Assembly (NCBI RefSeq): GCF_051710625.1
Contig: NZ_JBPESN010000017.1
Location: forward strand, 1-45,952
Length of the DNA: 45,952 nt
Origin: JBPESN01 sp051710625
GTDB taxonomy: Bacteria > Pseudomonadota > Gammaproteobacteria > Enterobacterales > Enterobacteriaceae
Direction: 5' to 3'
In this document: piece after piece, positions 28,622 through 38,233 of the stretch
Layout: each line of letters begins with the position of its first letter
Numbering within the stretch: the stretch's first letter is position 1
The notes under the pieces: model-generated
Told to the model about the DNA's origin: nothing
What the model saw: the letters and a program-made list of their open reading frames with translations, nothing else
The model's database searches: none
Made by a program: the position numbers and the translations under genes

Positions 28622-28924
28622 TTACCCGCCACCGGCGCGCCTGCAGCCGACAGGCGGCGCCGGGCTGACGACCGGGTCGCTTTTCGGCATGGTTTCCAAC
28701 GCATTCAGGCACAGTTCCAACTGACTCAGTTTCTCCCGGGTGCGTAACAGCACCTGGGTCTGTACGTCGAATTCCTCGCGGCTGACCAGGTCCATACGGC
28801 TGAACTGGTTTTGCAGCACCTGACGGATCTTTTTCTCCACATCGTCGCCCAGATCGCGGATGCCTTTCGGCAGCGACTCCTGCACCTGACGGGCAAGCTG
28901 TTCAAATTTCTTTGGATCAATCAT
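28622..28924 (-). CDS. ubiK: Ubiquinone biosynthesis accessory factor UbiK
   Basis: UbiK (YqiC) works with UbiJ in the soluble ubiquinone-synthesis complex. 100 residues; the conserved part is intact: MIDPKKFEQLARQVQESLPK, GDDVEKKIRQVLQNQF, DLVSREEFDVQTQVLLRTR and the coiled coil REKLSQLELCLNALE. The last residues (PPVGCRRAGGG) look out of frame. The next frame continues as LSAAGAPVAGKKPAGVNDVD and stops at 28501, so a small indel near 28650 may have replaced a longer disordered tail. The functional core should be unaffected. Confidence 0.88.
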   Translation of the reverse strand: MIDPKKFEQLARQVQESLPKGIRDLGDDVEKKIRQVLQNQFSRMDLVSREEFDVQTQVLLRTREKLSQLELCLNALETMPKSDPVVSPAPPVGCRRAGGG

Positions 28925-29057
28925 TGTTAGTTCCCTAACTGGTCAGAATGGGTTAAGTGTAATGCCTGTTTCCCCTGAGTGGAAACAAAAGCATTCATTA
29001 AAATTATGCGTTTGCTAATTGCCTCAGCTGCGGGTTGGCGCTATAGTATTTCTGCTT

Positions 29058-29219
29058 ATCCTCAGGGCGGAGGGGGGGCAATTCCCCACCGGCGGTAAAC
29101 CTGGCTAAAGTATTGCACAGAAAGCCCGCGAGCGCTCAGGTTGCATTGCAGTCTGAGGTCAGCAGATCCGGTGTAATTCCGGGGCCGACGGTAACAGTCC
29201 GGATGGGAAAGAGTAACGA
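29058..29219 (+). promoter_or_regulatory. FMN riboswitch (RFN element) upstream of ribB
   Basis: The conserved RFN strings are all present in order: atcctcagggcgg, ggcaattccccaccggcggt, then gtcagcagatccggtgtaat, tccggggccgacggtaacag and tccggatgggaaagagta. It lies 110 bases ahead of ribB. FMN binding would reduce ribB expression. Downstream, a hairpin GCGGGC-TACG-GCCCGC (29227-29242) probably belongs to the expression platform. Confidence 0.93.
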
Positions 29220-29328
29220 CGTCCAAGCGGGCTACGGCCCGCTACCGTTATTACTTGGCCCGTTCGTGGTCGCCCCTAAGTCTGCCCTGATTCTGGTAAT
29301 CCATAACAATTATGAGGTTCTATTTACC

Positions 29329-29982
29329 ATGAATCAGACTCTTCTTTCCAAATTCGGTTCCCCGTCCCAACGCGTGGAAAACGCGCTGGAGGCGCTGCGC
29401 AATGGTCGCGGGGTGCTGGTACTGGACGATGAAGATCGTGAAAATGAAGGCGATATGATATTCGCCGCACAAAACATGACCGTCGAGCAGATGGCGCTGA
29501 CTATCCGCTACGGCAGCGGCATCGTGTGCCTGTGCCTGACCGAAGAACGCCGCCAGCAGCTGGCGCTGCCGATGATGGTGGAACGTAACAGCAGTCATTA
29601 TCAGACGGCGTTTACCGTCACCATTGAAGCGGCTGAAGGGGTCAGCACCGGGGTATCCGCCGCCGATCGCCTGACGACAATCCGTGCCGCCATCAAAGAC
29701 AACGCCAAACCCAGCGATCTCAACCGCCCTGGGCATGTCTTCCCGCTGCGCGCGCAGCCGGGCGGCGTGCTGGTGCGTGGCGGTCACACCGAAGCAGCGG
29801 TGGATCTGACCACTCTTGCCGCCCTAAAACCGGCGGGCGTGCTGTGTGAAGTGACCAATGACGATGGCTCTATGGCGCATGCGCCGGAGATAATTGCCTT
29901 TGGACGGCGTCACAACATGCCGGTGCTGACCATCGAGGATCTGGTGGTCTATCGTCGCGCCCTGACGCGCGAAGTGAGCTAA
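29329..29982 (+). CDS. ribB: 3,4-dihydroxy-2-butanone-4-phosphate synthase
   Basis: Converts ribulose-5-phosphate to the four-carbon unit of riboflavin. 217 residues as in E. coli; start ATG 29329 (MNQTLLSKFGSPSQRVENAL). The acidic metal-binding loop LDDEDRENEGDMIFAA (about 32-46), RNSSHYQTAFTVTIEAAEGV and RPGHVFPLRAQPGGVL are present. Intact and under the FMN riboswitch. Its end overlaps the convergent oxidoreductase pseudogene by 4 bases. Confidence 0.97.
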   Translation: MNQTLLSKFGSPSQRVENALEALRNGRGVLVLDDEDRENEGDMIFAAQNMTVEQMALTIRYGSGIVCLCLTEERRQQLALPMMVERNSSHYQTAFTVTIEAAEGVSTGVSAADRLTTIRAAIKDNAKPSDLNRPGHVFPLRAQPGGVLVRGGHTEAAVDLTTLAALKPAGVLCEVTNDDGSMAHAPEIIAFGRRHNMPVLTIEDLVVYRRALTREVS

Positions 29983-30665
29983 CGTCCTGCGGATCCGGCG
30001 TGATAGCCGCCGGCGTCCTGCACTAACGCCTGCATTTCCGAACAGGTGTAAATGTTTACTTCGCCTGTAGGGAGTTGAGCGGCGGCAACCATCGCCACGG
30101 CGATATCCGCCGCCGTAATAGCGCGGTGTTTTTGCGCTCTTCCGCGCAATACGAAATTAAGCCGTGGCCAGACACGATTTAGCCCTTTCTCCAGCGGGCG
30201 GTGCTCCCGTTTCTCACCCAAAATCATACCAGGTCGGAAAACGTGCGTCCGGGCGGCGTGCAGGGCGATGATATCCCGTTCTACTTCCCCTTTAACGCGC
30301 AAATTAGGACGCGTACGAGCCGATGCTGGCCCCCGCCGATGACACCAGCAAGATTGAGCGCGCGCCATGCTCAAGCGCCCGCCCCGCCGCCAGCAGCGGA
30401 TAGTTGTGATCGATACGGTAGTAGTCCCGCGGGTCTGGGCTGTTTTTGCGCGTGGTGCCGACGGCGATAAACAGATCCTCCGCCGCCGGCGCGGCCGCCT
30501 GTGCGGGTTGGCGCTATCGCCGATAAGCTTTAACTGCGGATGGCGCAGCGGCAGTTCGCGCCGCACCACCGCAATCACCTGCTGGTAGGCAGAATGGCGC
30601 AGCAAGGTGGACAGCAGGTGACCGCCCACTAATCCGCTGGCGCCAAATAGCAATGCTGTTTTCAT
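29979..30665 (-). pseudogene. NAD(P)-binding oxidoreductase (TIP30/HTATIP2-like), double frameshift
   Basis: Starts MKTALLFGASGLVGGHLLST, with the GxSGxxG Rossmann motif. The middle of the open frame (HRRPRRRRRICLSPS onward) is nonsense. The adjacent frame between about 30500 and 30310 reads sensibly: EDLFIAVGTTRKNSPDPRDY, YRIDHNYPLLAAGRALEHGA, SILLVSSAGASIGSYAS. The original frame resumes with LRVKGEVERDIIALHAARTH and VFRPGMILGEKREHRP. Two compensating indels leave a 228-codon frame that looks open but scrambles about 65 residues, including the catalytic Ser-Tyr region. It stands between ribB and ygiD, where E. coli has zupT. Confidence 0.75.
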
Positions 30666-30793
30666 GGGAGGGCTCAGTTATTCAATTTTCCTGATTATCT
30701 TCATCATGTTTATATCGGTTCATTGCAGGGCGAAAAGGCGTAATGTGATGCCATCAGCCGCCGCAAGCGTCGCACAATGAATAAGGATACACA

Positions 30794-31631
30794 ATGAGTA
30801 GCCCACGCATGCCCGCCCTTTTCCTCGGTCACGGCAGTCCGATGAACGTACTGGAAGACAACCGCTATACCCGTAGCTGGCGGCAACTGGGTCAGACGCT
30901 GCCGCGGCCGGAGGCAATATTGGTTATCTCGGCCCATTGGTACCGGCAGGTCACCGCCGTGACCGCCATAACGCAACCGCGCACGATTTTGGTGGTTTTC
31001 CCCAGGCGCTATTTGACCAACGTTACCCGGCCCCGGTTCGCCGGTGCCGGCGAACCGGGGGCCGTCTCTATTGGCACCGGTACCGGTGCAGGCCGACATC
31101 GACGAATGGGGACTGGATCACGGCAGCTGGGGCGTGTTAATTAAAATGTATCCCGAGGCGGATATTCCGGTAGTACAACTCAGCCTCGACGCGACGCGAG
31201 ATGCCGCCTATCATTTCACCCTCGGGAAAAAACTGGCCGCGCTGCGCGATGAAGGCGTGATGCTGGTGGCCAGCGGCAATGTGGTGCATAACCTGTGTAC
31301 GGTACGCTGGCAGGACAATGCCGAACTTTACCCGTGGGCAAGGTCGTTCAATCAGTTTGTGCGCGACAATCTCGGGGCGCAAGGGGAACCGCATCCCTTG
31401 ATTGCTTATCAACAGCACCAGGATGGCGCGCTGGCCAATCCCTCGCCGGAGCATTTTTTGCCGCTGCTCTATGTGTTGGACAGCCGGATAGGCGATGAAC
31501 CCATCTCGGTGCCCGTGGACGGTATCACGCTGGGATCAATCAGTATGCTGTCGGTGCAAGGTTGGCTAAAACGGCAGCGCGGCGTCACCGCGCTGCCGAG
31601 GCAGAATCAATCAAGAATAATGTGGGGATAA
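30794..31631 (+). pseudogene. ygiD: DOPA extradiol dioxygenase-like YgiD, frameshifted
   Basis: Class III extradiol dioxygenase family (YgiD has DOPA 4,5-dioxygenase activity in E. coli). The start MSSPRMPALFLGHGSPMNVL contains the GHGSP metal motif, then SAHWYRQ. At about 30985 the frame moves to HDFGGFPQALFDQRYPAP, and near 31050 to EWGLDHGSWGVLIKMYPEAD. The rest is open (MLVASGNVVHNLCTVRW, HFLPLLYVLDSRIGDEPISV) and runs about 20 codons past the usual end after SMLSVQ. Two indels make it a pseudogene. Its tail overlaps the convergent ygiC by 25 bases. Confidence 0.85.
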
Positions 31632-32770
31632 AAGCGGGAGAGATCCTGGGTAATAATTTGCCGGTCTTCGCGCAGGCCGATGCCGCAGGGCTCATCGTTA
31701 ACCAGCCAACTACCGATAACCGTATAGCTGTCGCCAAAGCGGGGCAGCGGGCAAAACGCCTGTACAATGGAGCCTTCCTCGCCATAAGGGCCGTCTACGC
31801 GTGCGGTTTCGCGTCCCTGCTCGAAGACGCGCACGTTGGCGCCCTCGCGGGAAAACAGCGGCTTCACCACGTAATTGTCCATCGGCGGGTAATCGTCTTC
31901 GGCAAAATAGGCCGGCAGCAGGAGGTTGGGATGGTCGGGAAACATCTGCCAGAGCATCGGCAACAGCGCCTTGTTGGACAAAATGCATTTCCAGGCCGGC
32001 TCAAGCCAGCGCACGCCGGCATCCTCCAGCTTGGTAGAGAACATCTCGCGCAGCATGAATTCCCACGGATAGAGCTTGAACAGGTTGCTGATGACCTGAT
32101 CCTGCATATCGGTGAACTGCCCTTTCTCTCCCAGCCCCAGCTCCTCAATATACAGAAACGTATTGGGCAATCCGGCTTCCGTGGCGCAATCCTGCAGATA
32201 TTGCACCGTGCCGCGATCTTCCTCCGTATCCTGGCAGCACGCCAGATGCAGCAGGCTGAACCCGTGCTGTGACTGCAGTTCGGCGAAGCGGGCGATAAGC
32301 TTCTCCTGCAGGCTGTTGTACTGATCGGCATTGGCCGGTAGCTTGCCGGCGTTAATCTGATCTTCCAGCCAGATCCACTGAAAGAACGCCGCTTCGTACA
32401 GCGAGGTCGGCGTATCGGCATTGTTTTCCAGCAGTTTAGGCGGATGCTGGCCGTCATAAACCAGATCCAGCCGCGAGTACAGCGACGGCTGACGCGTTTG
32501 CCAGGCGTGGCGCACGAACGACCAGGTATGGCGGGGAATACGGAATTTGGTCATCAGCTCATCGCTTGCCACGACCTTTTCCACTACCTGCAAACACATC
32601 TGGTGGAGGTCAGCGGTGGCCTCCACCAGCGTCTCGATTTGCGCCAGGGTAAACTGATAGTAAGCCTCTTCACACCAATAGGGTTCGCCGTACAGAGTAT
32701 GAAAATTGAAGCCGTATTCGGTGGCTTTTCCCCGCCAGTCCGGCCGTTCGTCGATAGTGACTCGTTTCAT
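31607..32770 (-). CDS. ygiC: Glutathionylspermidine synthase-like ATP-grasp protein YgiC
   Basis: 387 residues (386 in E. coli), intact. It has the GSP-synthase C-terminal fold: MKRVTIDERPDWRGKATEYG, LDLVYDGQHPPKLLENNADT, DNYVVKPLFSREGANVRVFE (ATP-grasp lysine) and SYTVIGSWLVNDEPCGIGLR. The substrate of YgiC is not settled. It forms an operon with ygiB, which ends 7 bases before its start. Confidence 0.93.
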   Translation of the reverse strand: MKRVTIDERPDWRGKATEYGFNFHTLYGEPYWCEEAYYQFTLAQIETLVEATADLHQMCLQVVEKVVASDELMTKFRIPRHTWSFVRHAWQTRQPSLYSRLDLVYDGQHPPKLLENNADTPTSLYEAAFFQWIWLEDQINAGKLPANADQYNSLQEKLIARFAELQSQHGFSLLHLACCQDTEEDRGTVQYLQDCATEAGLPNTFLYIEELGLGEKGQFTDMQDQVISNLFKLYPWEFMLREMFSTKLEDAGVRWLEPAWKCILSNKALLPMLWQMFPDHPNLLLPAYFAEDDYPPMDNYVVKPLFSREGANVRVFEQGRETARVDGPYGEEGSIVQAFCPLPRFGDSYTVIGSWLVNDEPCGIGLREDRQIITQDLSRFYPHIILD

Positions 32771-32776
32771 GTCCCG

Positions 32777-33427
32777 TTAGCCGCCCATGGTGCGGTGGGG
32801 CGTAGCGCTGCTGCTGCGCAGGGCGTTCTGCTTGGCGACGGTCTCGCCGAAGCCGCCGCGGGTGATGGTCTGCGTGGTCGCCGGTTTTGGCGCCAGGGCG
32901 GCCTTCGGTACCGTCATCGAACGGCCGCTGGTCGCCGCCCCGTAGTTGCGGCCGCTGGCGTCGACAAAGTGGCCGCGCGCCGGACTGTTGGCGGCGCGTG
33001 AGGTGAACAGCGGCTGCTGTGCATAGCCGCCACCGCCCATCATGCGACCCATCATATAGCCCGCCATCAGCGGCATCCACATGCTGCCGCTGTGCTGTGA
33101 CTCCTCCGCCATGCCGGCCTGCGCCGGGACTTGGGTACATTGTTCTTCACCGAATTCCGCCACACAGTCGGCGCGGGAGGCGTATTTGGGCGCGGTTTTC
33201 ACCGCTTCCTGCTGCGCGGCGTTGTAAGCGGTGGTGCACTGTTCGCTTAAGGAAGGATTGGCGCGGGCGCAGTCGTCACTGTTCATGTACAGCGAGACGT
33301 TTTCGTCGCTTTTTTCACAGCCGGCCAGTACAAAAGCGGCACCGACGGCCAGCGCGACGGGCGCCATGCGGTAGGCGCGCCAATGCTTGCAAAAGCTGGC
33401 GTGGTTAATCTGTTTAGTGCGTTTCAT
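32777..33427 (-). CDS. ygiB: Lipoprotein-like DUF1190 protein YgiB
   Basis: 216 residues. A long positively charged N-terminus and hydrophobic helix lead to a lipobox FVLAGCEK (Cys about 36), so it is probably a lipoprotein. Then come NVSLYMNSDDCARANPSL, a paired-cysteine segment (ADCVAEFGEEQCTQVP) and a Gly/Met/Ala-rich tail (GYMMGRMMGGGGYAQQ). Function unknown. Placed upstream of ygiC and downstream of tolC as in E. coli, where the three are co-transcribed. Confidence 0.92.
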   Translation of the reverse strand: MKRTKQINHASFCKHWRAYRMAPVALAVGAAFVLAGCEKSDENVSLYMNSDDCARANPSLSEQCTTAYNAAQQEAVKTAPKYASRADCVAEFGEEQCTQVPAQAGMAEESQHSGSMWMPLMAGYMMGRMMGGGGYAQQPLFTSRAANSPARGHFVDASGRNYGAATSGRSMTVPKAALAPKPATTQTITRGGFGETVAKQNALRSSSATPHRTMGG

Positions 33428-33910
33428 TATTATCCTGCTTTATTGATATTGAGATCGACCCAGAGAAAGTCACTGTAGAGTAAAGGAAAAACGGTGAAAA
33501 ATGAAGCATGGGCGGTCTGCGGCCGGCATTTTTACGTAGTTATACACTTCCCTGTGATCGTCCCCGCGGGCAGTGACGGGCAACGGGACGTGCCGGCGCC
33601 CGTCAGGGGAAAGCAAAGACTGGCCTTGGCCGCCGGGAAAGAACTTAATGCTGGAAAGGATTACGTCCGCTAGCGCGACCGGTGCCGGTAGCTGGCGCGG
33701 TCGTCACGCTGGCCGCGCGCGGCTGGACGGCCGTTTGCGCAGCACTATTGCGCGCGGGACTGGCGCCAGGCGACGTACCGGTGCCATCGGCACGGGCATC
33801 CTGCGAGGCATTTTCCGGCGCTACCGTCTGGGGATCGGTCGGCACCGTTTTACCGAGCGTATTATTCAATGTCACCAAATCCGTTTCATTTAGCGTGCCG
33901 AGTGTAGTGG

Positions 33911-34804
33911 TCAACTAAAACTGGCCACCGCGTTAGCGTTTTTCCAGTATCTATTTTCTGATTCGTTTGGTGGCAACCCATAGTTATATTCATGCGGCCT
34001 GAGTGCGCGTAATATCCCACAATATAGTCGGTAATTTCATGAACTGCTTCGCTGAAGCTTATGTAGCTCGTTACCGGTATCCACTCGTTTTTCAGACTTC
34101 TGAAGAAGCGCTCCATCGGACTGTTATCCCAACAGTTACCACGCCGACTCGTGCTTTGTTTGATCCGGTAACGCCACGGCAACTCTCGGAACTGCCTGCT
34201 CGTATAGTGGCTACCCTGATCACTGTGGAACATCACTCCGGCTGTTTTACCACGCGTTTCCCATGCCATTTCCAGTGCTTTGATGGTCAGTCTGCTGTCC
34301 GGGGAGAACGACATAGCCCAGCCCACCGGTTTCCTCGCGAACAGATGCAAGAACAACCGCAAGGTATGCCCAGCGTTTCCCGGTCCAGATATACGTTACA
34401 TCGCCGCACCATACCTGGTTTGGCCCCGTTACAGCGAACTGGCGCTCAAGATAATTCGGGATCGCAACATGCTCCTGACCGCCACGCTTATACCTGTGCG
34501 TCGGCTGCTGACAACTGACCAGCCCCAGCTCTTTCATGAGCCTGCCTGCGATCCAGCGCCCCATCCGGAAGCCTCTCTGGGTTGCCATGGTGGCGATACT
34601 CCTCGCGCCAGCGGCACCATGGCTGATACTGTGCAGTTCATGAACCTGACTGCGCAATACCGTTCGCCTGCCGTCTGGCCTGTCAGGACGACTTTTCCAG
34701 TATTTGTAACTGCTGCGATGAACCCTGAACACGTGGCAGAGTGTGGCCACAGGATAACGCGCTCTGAGTTTCCCGATTAACGAGAACTGTTCAGGGAGTC
34801 CGAC
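33911..34804 (-). pseudogene. IS3-family orfB DDE transposase, two frameshifts
   Basis: Reads VATLCHVFRVHRSSYKYWKS to VWCGDVTYIWTGKRWAYLAV (first catalytic D). An extra base near 34347 (ttgcatctg against ttgatctg in copy 1) then shifts the frame. The reading continues FARKPVGWAMSFSPDS, GVMFHSDQGSHYTS (second D) and MERFFRSLKNEWIPV (E). A lost T near 34013 shifts it again just after DYIVGYY; copies 1 and 3 have GYYSALRPHEYNGG there. So this copy is also inactive unless complemented. Confidence 0.85.
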
Positions 34805-35079
34805 ATCAAGAGCGCTGTAGCTTTTTTTAATATTTCGTTTTCCATTTCAATGCGTTGTACTTTCTTCTTGAGCTCACGTATTTCGATTTTTTCCGGGCTT
34901 ATGGGAGAGGCTTTTAGCGTTTTCCCCTGTCGCTCATCACGCAGTTGTTTTACCCATTTCGTCATCGTAGAAAGGCCGACGTCCATAGCTTTTGCTGCTG
35001 GCGCGGCGGTGTAATTTTGGTCGACAACCAGTTGAGCGGATTCGCGTTTGAATTCAGGACTAAAATTTCTTCTTTTCAT
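34777..35079 (-). CDS. IS3-family orfA, intact
   Basis: 100 residues from MKRRNFSPEFKRESAQLVVD to LLMSDSLNSSR. Helix-turn-helix AAKAMDVGLSTMTKWVKQLR (about 27-46), then a leucine-zipper-like segment (IEIRELKKKVQRIEMENEIL) used for multimerisation in this family. It overlaps the orfB frame, as needed for -1 programmed frameshifting. Start chosen at the conserved MKRRNF. Confidence 0.88.
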   Translation of the reverse strand: MKRRNFSPEFKRESAQLVVDQNYTAAPAAKAMDVGLSTMTKWVKQLRDERQGKTLKASPISPEKIEIRELKKKVQRIEMENEILKKATALLMSDSLNSSR

Positions 35080-36315
35080 TGGTGCACTCGTGTTGTTCTG
35101 AGGTGAGCATATCACCTCTGTTCAGGTGGCCAAATTCAGTGTGCCACTACATTCACCTGGGAGGTGACAAATCCCCCGCTATAAAGCGGCACATTCAGAC
35201 TCAGGCCGATAGCGTTGCCGCCAATATGCTTATCGGGATTGTTCACAGGATCGTTGCGCGAGCCATTGTAGTCGGTATTGATCACCGTTGACGAGGCGTT
35301 AAGATCTAAAGTCGGCAAATGGCCGGCCTGATAGTAACGGATCTGTTCACGAGGCAAATCCTGCGACAGGCGCGCCGATAACAGGCGGAGGTTACGGTTT
35401 TCCGCTTCTTTTAACAGGCTGGTGATCGCATCGGGACGTTGGGTTTTGAAACTCACGATATTCAGCGTCGCCAACTGCGGATATTCCATGCCGGTAATCT
35501 AGCGTAGCGCTTCCAGCGCATTATCCAGATCATTGCGGGAGCTGACTTCAGAAGCCAGAACGGTGTCATATTCCGAGCGCGCATTTTGCACATCCGTAAT
35601 GGCGACCAGACCGACATTAAAGCGCTGGGTAGTTTGGTCCAACTGGCGATAAAGCGCCTGCTTCTGTGCCTCGGTATATGACATTGTATCAATGGCGTTC
35701 AATACGTTAAAATAGGCGGTAGCGGTATTGAGAATTAACGATTCCTGGTCTCGTTTGATACGAGACATCCTGAATACCCGCCGTTTTTTCTTGGAGGGTC
35801 AGGGCACGCCATTTGGATATATCCAAAATGGTCTGGGTCAACTGCAGTGCGGCGCTGGCCGCATTGGAATTGATATCACGTTTGTCGCGAAAACACTGGG
35901 TATAGGTGTAATCTGCTCCCAATTCCAATTGGGGCAGCAGCGGAGCGCGCTGTTCATTAATTTTTTCAAAGGCTGCATCGTGATCGGCGGCGGAGCGGCG
36001 AAGATCCGGGTTGGAGGATCTGGCTTGCTGATACACCTGTAGCAGATTTTCTGCCTGACCCATTGCACTGAAACCACCAAGACTCAGTCCAGTAAGGAGG
36101 GGCAGTTTCTTTATGTGCATTCCTTTTGAAACGGCAAAATTGCTATGGTAGCGCTATTAGAAAAATAGTGGCTAATTCTGGCAGACACTGCCGGACGGAA
36201 TAGGTGGCTTAACGTGCCATGCCGGCGCTATTTACGAAATCTATCATAAACCGCTAGATTCCGGCAGACTGATTTGGCCAGCCGCCGGGCGGCGTTATTT
36301 GCTAATAGGAGCGTT

Positions 36316-36953
36316 ATGATGACCTCATCTTTTGTCACGCCGGTGACATTTGGCCGTGATGATGTTGAAATGCTTTCCCGCGAGACGCTGTATGACGGAT
36401 TTTTTAAGATGGAGCTTTACCACTTCCGCCACCAACTGTTTAATAACGGCATGAGCCAGACGGTGACCCGGGAAATTTTCGAGTGCGGACATGCGGTGGT
36501 CCTATTACCTTATGATGCGCGGTGTGAACAGGTGATATTATTAGAGTAAATTTGCATCGCCGCTTATGACAGCAGCCCCACCCCCTGGCTGCTGGAGCTG
36601 GTCGTCGGTATGATTGAGCCGGAAGAAACGCTGAAGCAGGGGTTGCCCGGCGCAAGGCAGTGGAAGAGACGGGACTCACTGTGGGGAGCTGCAAACGGAT
36701 GCTGAGCTATCTGGCCAGTCCCGGCGGCACCAGTGAACGCCTGACGGTCATGGTGGGGGAGGTAGACGCGCTGAAAGCCGAGGGTATCCATGGACTGGTG
36801 GAAGAAAATAAAGATATCCGTCTCCATGCGGTAAGCCGCGAACAGGCGCACCGCTGGGTGGAGGAAGGAGTGATCGATAACACCGCCTCTGTCATTGCCC
36901 TGCAATGGCTGGCATTACACCATGAATCCTTGCAAAAAAAGTGGGCCGATTAA
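36316..36953 (+). pseudogene. nudF: ADP-ribose pyrophosphatase NudF, stop plus frameshift
   Basis: Nudix hydrolase of ADP-ribose. Start MMTSSFVTPVTFGRDDVEML, then LYHFRHQLFNNGMSQTVTRE. TAA at 36547 after EQVILLE stands where E. coli has Gln (LIEQIRI). The frame goes on IAAYDSSPTPWLLELVVGMI. A shift near 36645 then leads to VARRKAVEETGLTVG, the Nudix box, and SYLASPGGTSERLTVMVGEV to the normal end. Two lesions, so dead. Divergent from tolC; followed by yqiB with only a few bases between. Confidence 0.88.
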
Positions 36954-36955
36954 TA

Positions 36956-37378
36956 ATGAAGTGCTACACGCCCGATTTCCCTGAAATGATGCGGTTGTGC
37001 GAAACCAACTTCGCCCAGCTGCGCCGGTTGCTGCCGCCGATTAATGAGGCGGGTGAAACCATCGCCTATCAGGTGTATGGCGCCAGCTACCGGCTGACCA
37101 TTCAGGAGTCCACCCGCTATACGACGTTTGTGGAAATCACCCAAACCGCGCCGGTCGCCAGCTACTGGAGCCTGCCCTCGATGACCGTCAGGCTTTATCA
37201 TGACGCCATGGTTGCGGAAGTGTGTTCCAGTCAGCAGATCTCTCGCTTCAAAGCGCGTTATGATTATCCGAATAAAAAGTTACATCAACGTGATGAGAAA
37301 CATCAAATCAACCAGTTCCTTGCGGACTGGCTACGCTGTTGTTTGGCGTATGGTGCCATGGCGGTTCCTGTTTGTTAG
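36956..37378 (+). CDS. yqiB: DUF1249 protein YqiB
   Basis: 140 residues, the same as E. coli YqiB, intact. MKCYTPDFPEMMRLCETNFA, SYWSLPSMTVRLYHDAMVAE and ARYDYPNKKLHQRDEKHQIN are near-invariant in enterobacteria. Function unknown. Lies between nudF and cpdA in the same transcription unit as in E. coli. Confidence 0.93.
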   Translation: MKCYTPDFPEMMRLCETNFAQLRRLLPPINEAGETIAYQVYGASYRLTIQESTRYTTFVEITQTAPVASYWSLPSMTVRLYHDAMVAEVCSSQQISRFKARYDYPNKKLHQRDEKHQINQFLADWLRCCLAYGAMAVPVC

Positions 37379-37405
37379 GCAGATTTCGATAACCAAGGAC
37401 AATCT

Positions 37406-38233
37406 TTGGAAAGGCTGTTGAAACTTCCTGTGGCGCGTGGAGCCAATATCAGGATTTTACAAATCACCGATACTCACCTGTTTGCAGGTGAGGACGAGAC
37501 GTTGCTCGGGGTGAATACGTTTCGCAGCTACAGCGCGGTGCTGAAGGCGGTACAGGCTGAACAGCGGCATTTTGATTTGGTGGTCGCTACGGGCGATCTG
37601 GCGCAGGACCACTCGCCGCAGGCTTACCGGCATTTCGCCGCCGGCATAGCCCGGCTGCCAGCGCCCTGCGTCTGGCTGCCGGGCAATCATGACTTTCAGC
37701 CGGCGATGGTCGATGTGCTGGCGGAGTGCGGGATTTCCTGCGCCAAACAGGTGTTGATAGGCGATGAATGGCGATTGCTGCTGCTGGACAGTCAGGTTTA
37801 CGGCGTGCCCCACGGCGAACTGAGCGACTACCAGCTCGAGTGGCTGGCGCAGGCGCTGGCTGGCCAGCCTGAGCGCCATACGCTGCTGTTGCTGCATCAC
37901 CATCCTTTCCCCTCTGGCTGTATCTGGCTTGACCAGCATAGCCTGCGCAACGCCCACATGCTGGCGGAGGTGCTACAGCCCCATCCGCGGGTGAAGACCC
38001 TGCTGTGCGGCCACATACATCAGGAATTGGACGTTGATTGGCTGGGCCGGCGCGTGCTGGCGACGCCTTCCACCTGCGTGCAGTTCAAGCCGCACTGCAC
38101 TAATTTTACCATTGATACCCTGGGTCCCGGCTGGCGCTATCTCGACCTGCTGCCGGGCGGCCTGCTACAGACCGAAGTGCACCGGCTGGACGGGGCCGAA
38201 CACCAGCCCGACACCGATTACGAAGGCTACTGA
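37406..38233 (+). CDS. cpdA: 3',5'-cyclic AMP phosphodiesterase
   Basis: Hydrolyses cAMP and so tunes CRP signalling. 275 residues. The start is TTG (as in E. coli), giving MERLLKLPVARGANIRILQI. All calcineurin-like metal motifs are there: DTHLFAG, VVATGDLAQD, PGNHDFQPA, LLLLHHHPF and LLCGHIHQE. Its TGA overlaps the ATG of yqiA by one base, so translation is coupled. Confidence 0.96.
   Translation: MERLLKLPVARGANIRILQITDTHLFAGEDETLLGVNTFRSYSAVLKAVQAEQRHFDLVVATGDLAQDHSPQAYRHFAAGIARLPAPCVWLPGNHDFQPAMVDVLAECGISCAKQVLIGDEWRLLLLDSQVYGVPHGELSDYQLEWLAQALAGQPERHTLLLLHHHPFPSGCIWLDQHSLRNAHMLAEVLQPHPRVKTLLCGHIHQELDVDWLGRRVLATPSTCVQFKPHCTNFTIDTLGPGWRYLDLLPGGLLQTEVHRLDGAEHQPDTDYEGY

Larger units (their letters stand above)
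33903..35151 (-). mobile_element. IS3-family insertion sequence, copy 2 (inside tolC)
   Basis: 1249 bp, opposite orientation to copy 1, with the same ends (TGTAGTGGTCAAC at 33903; reverse complement of TGTAGTGGCACACTG at 35151). Flanks are gag on one side and ttc on the other, so no target duplication is seen, in line with the missing tolC segment. It is the best-preserved copy: orfA is open, orfB has two single-base indels. Confidence 0.92.
33645..36120 (-). pseudogene. tolC: Outer membrane channel TolC, split by IS3 with internal deletion
   Basis: TolC is the outer membrane duct for AcrAB-type pumps and type I secretion. Start MHIKKLPLLTGLSLGGFSAM with signal peptide AMGQA, then ENLLQVYQQARSSNPDLRRS. 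A frameshift near 35760 lies between VSYQT and DQESLILNTATAYF. A TAG at 35501 stands where E. coli has CAG (LRQITG). The reading then goes on to YSGGFVTSQV, where IS copy 2 begins (35151). After the IS the gene resumes at LGTLNETDLVTLNNTLG and ends ASGRNPFQH. By comparison with E. coli TolC about 100 codons between SQV and LGTLN are gone, so the IS joint includes a deletion. Confidence 0.95.

Noticed and set aside
32444..33001. A 185-codon plus-strand frame across the start of ygiC and the end of ygiB
   Set aside because: Antisense to two intact genes and without a plausible product.
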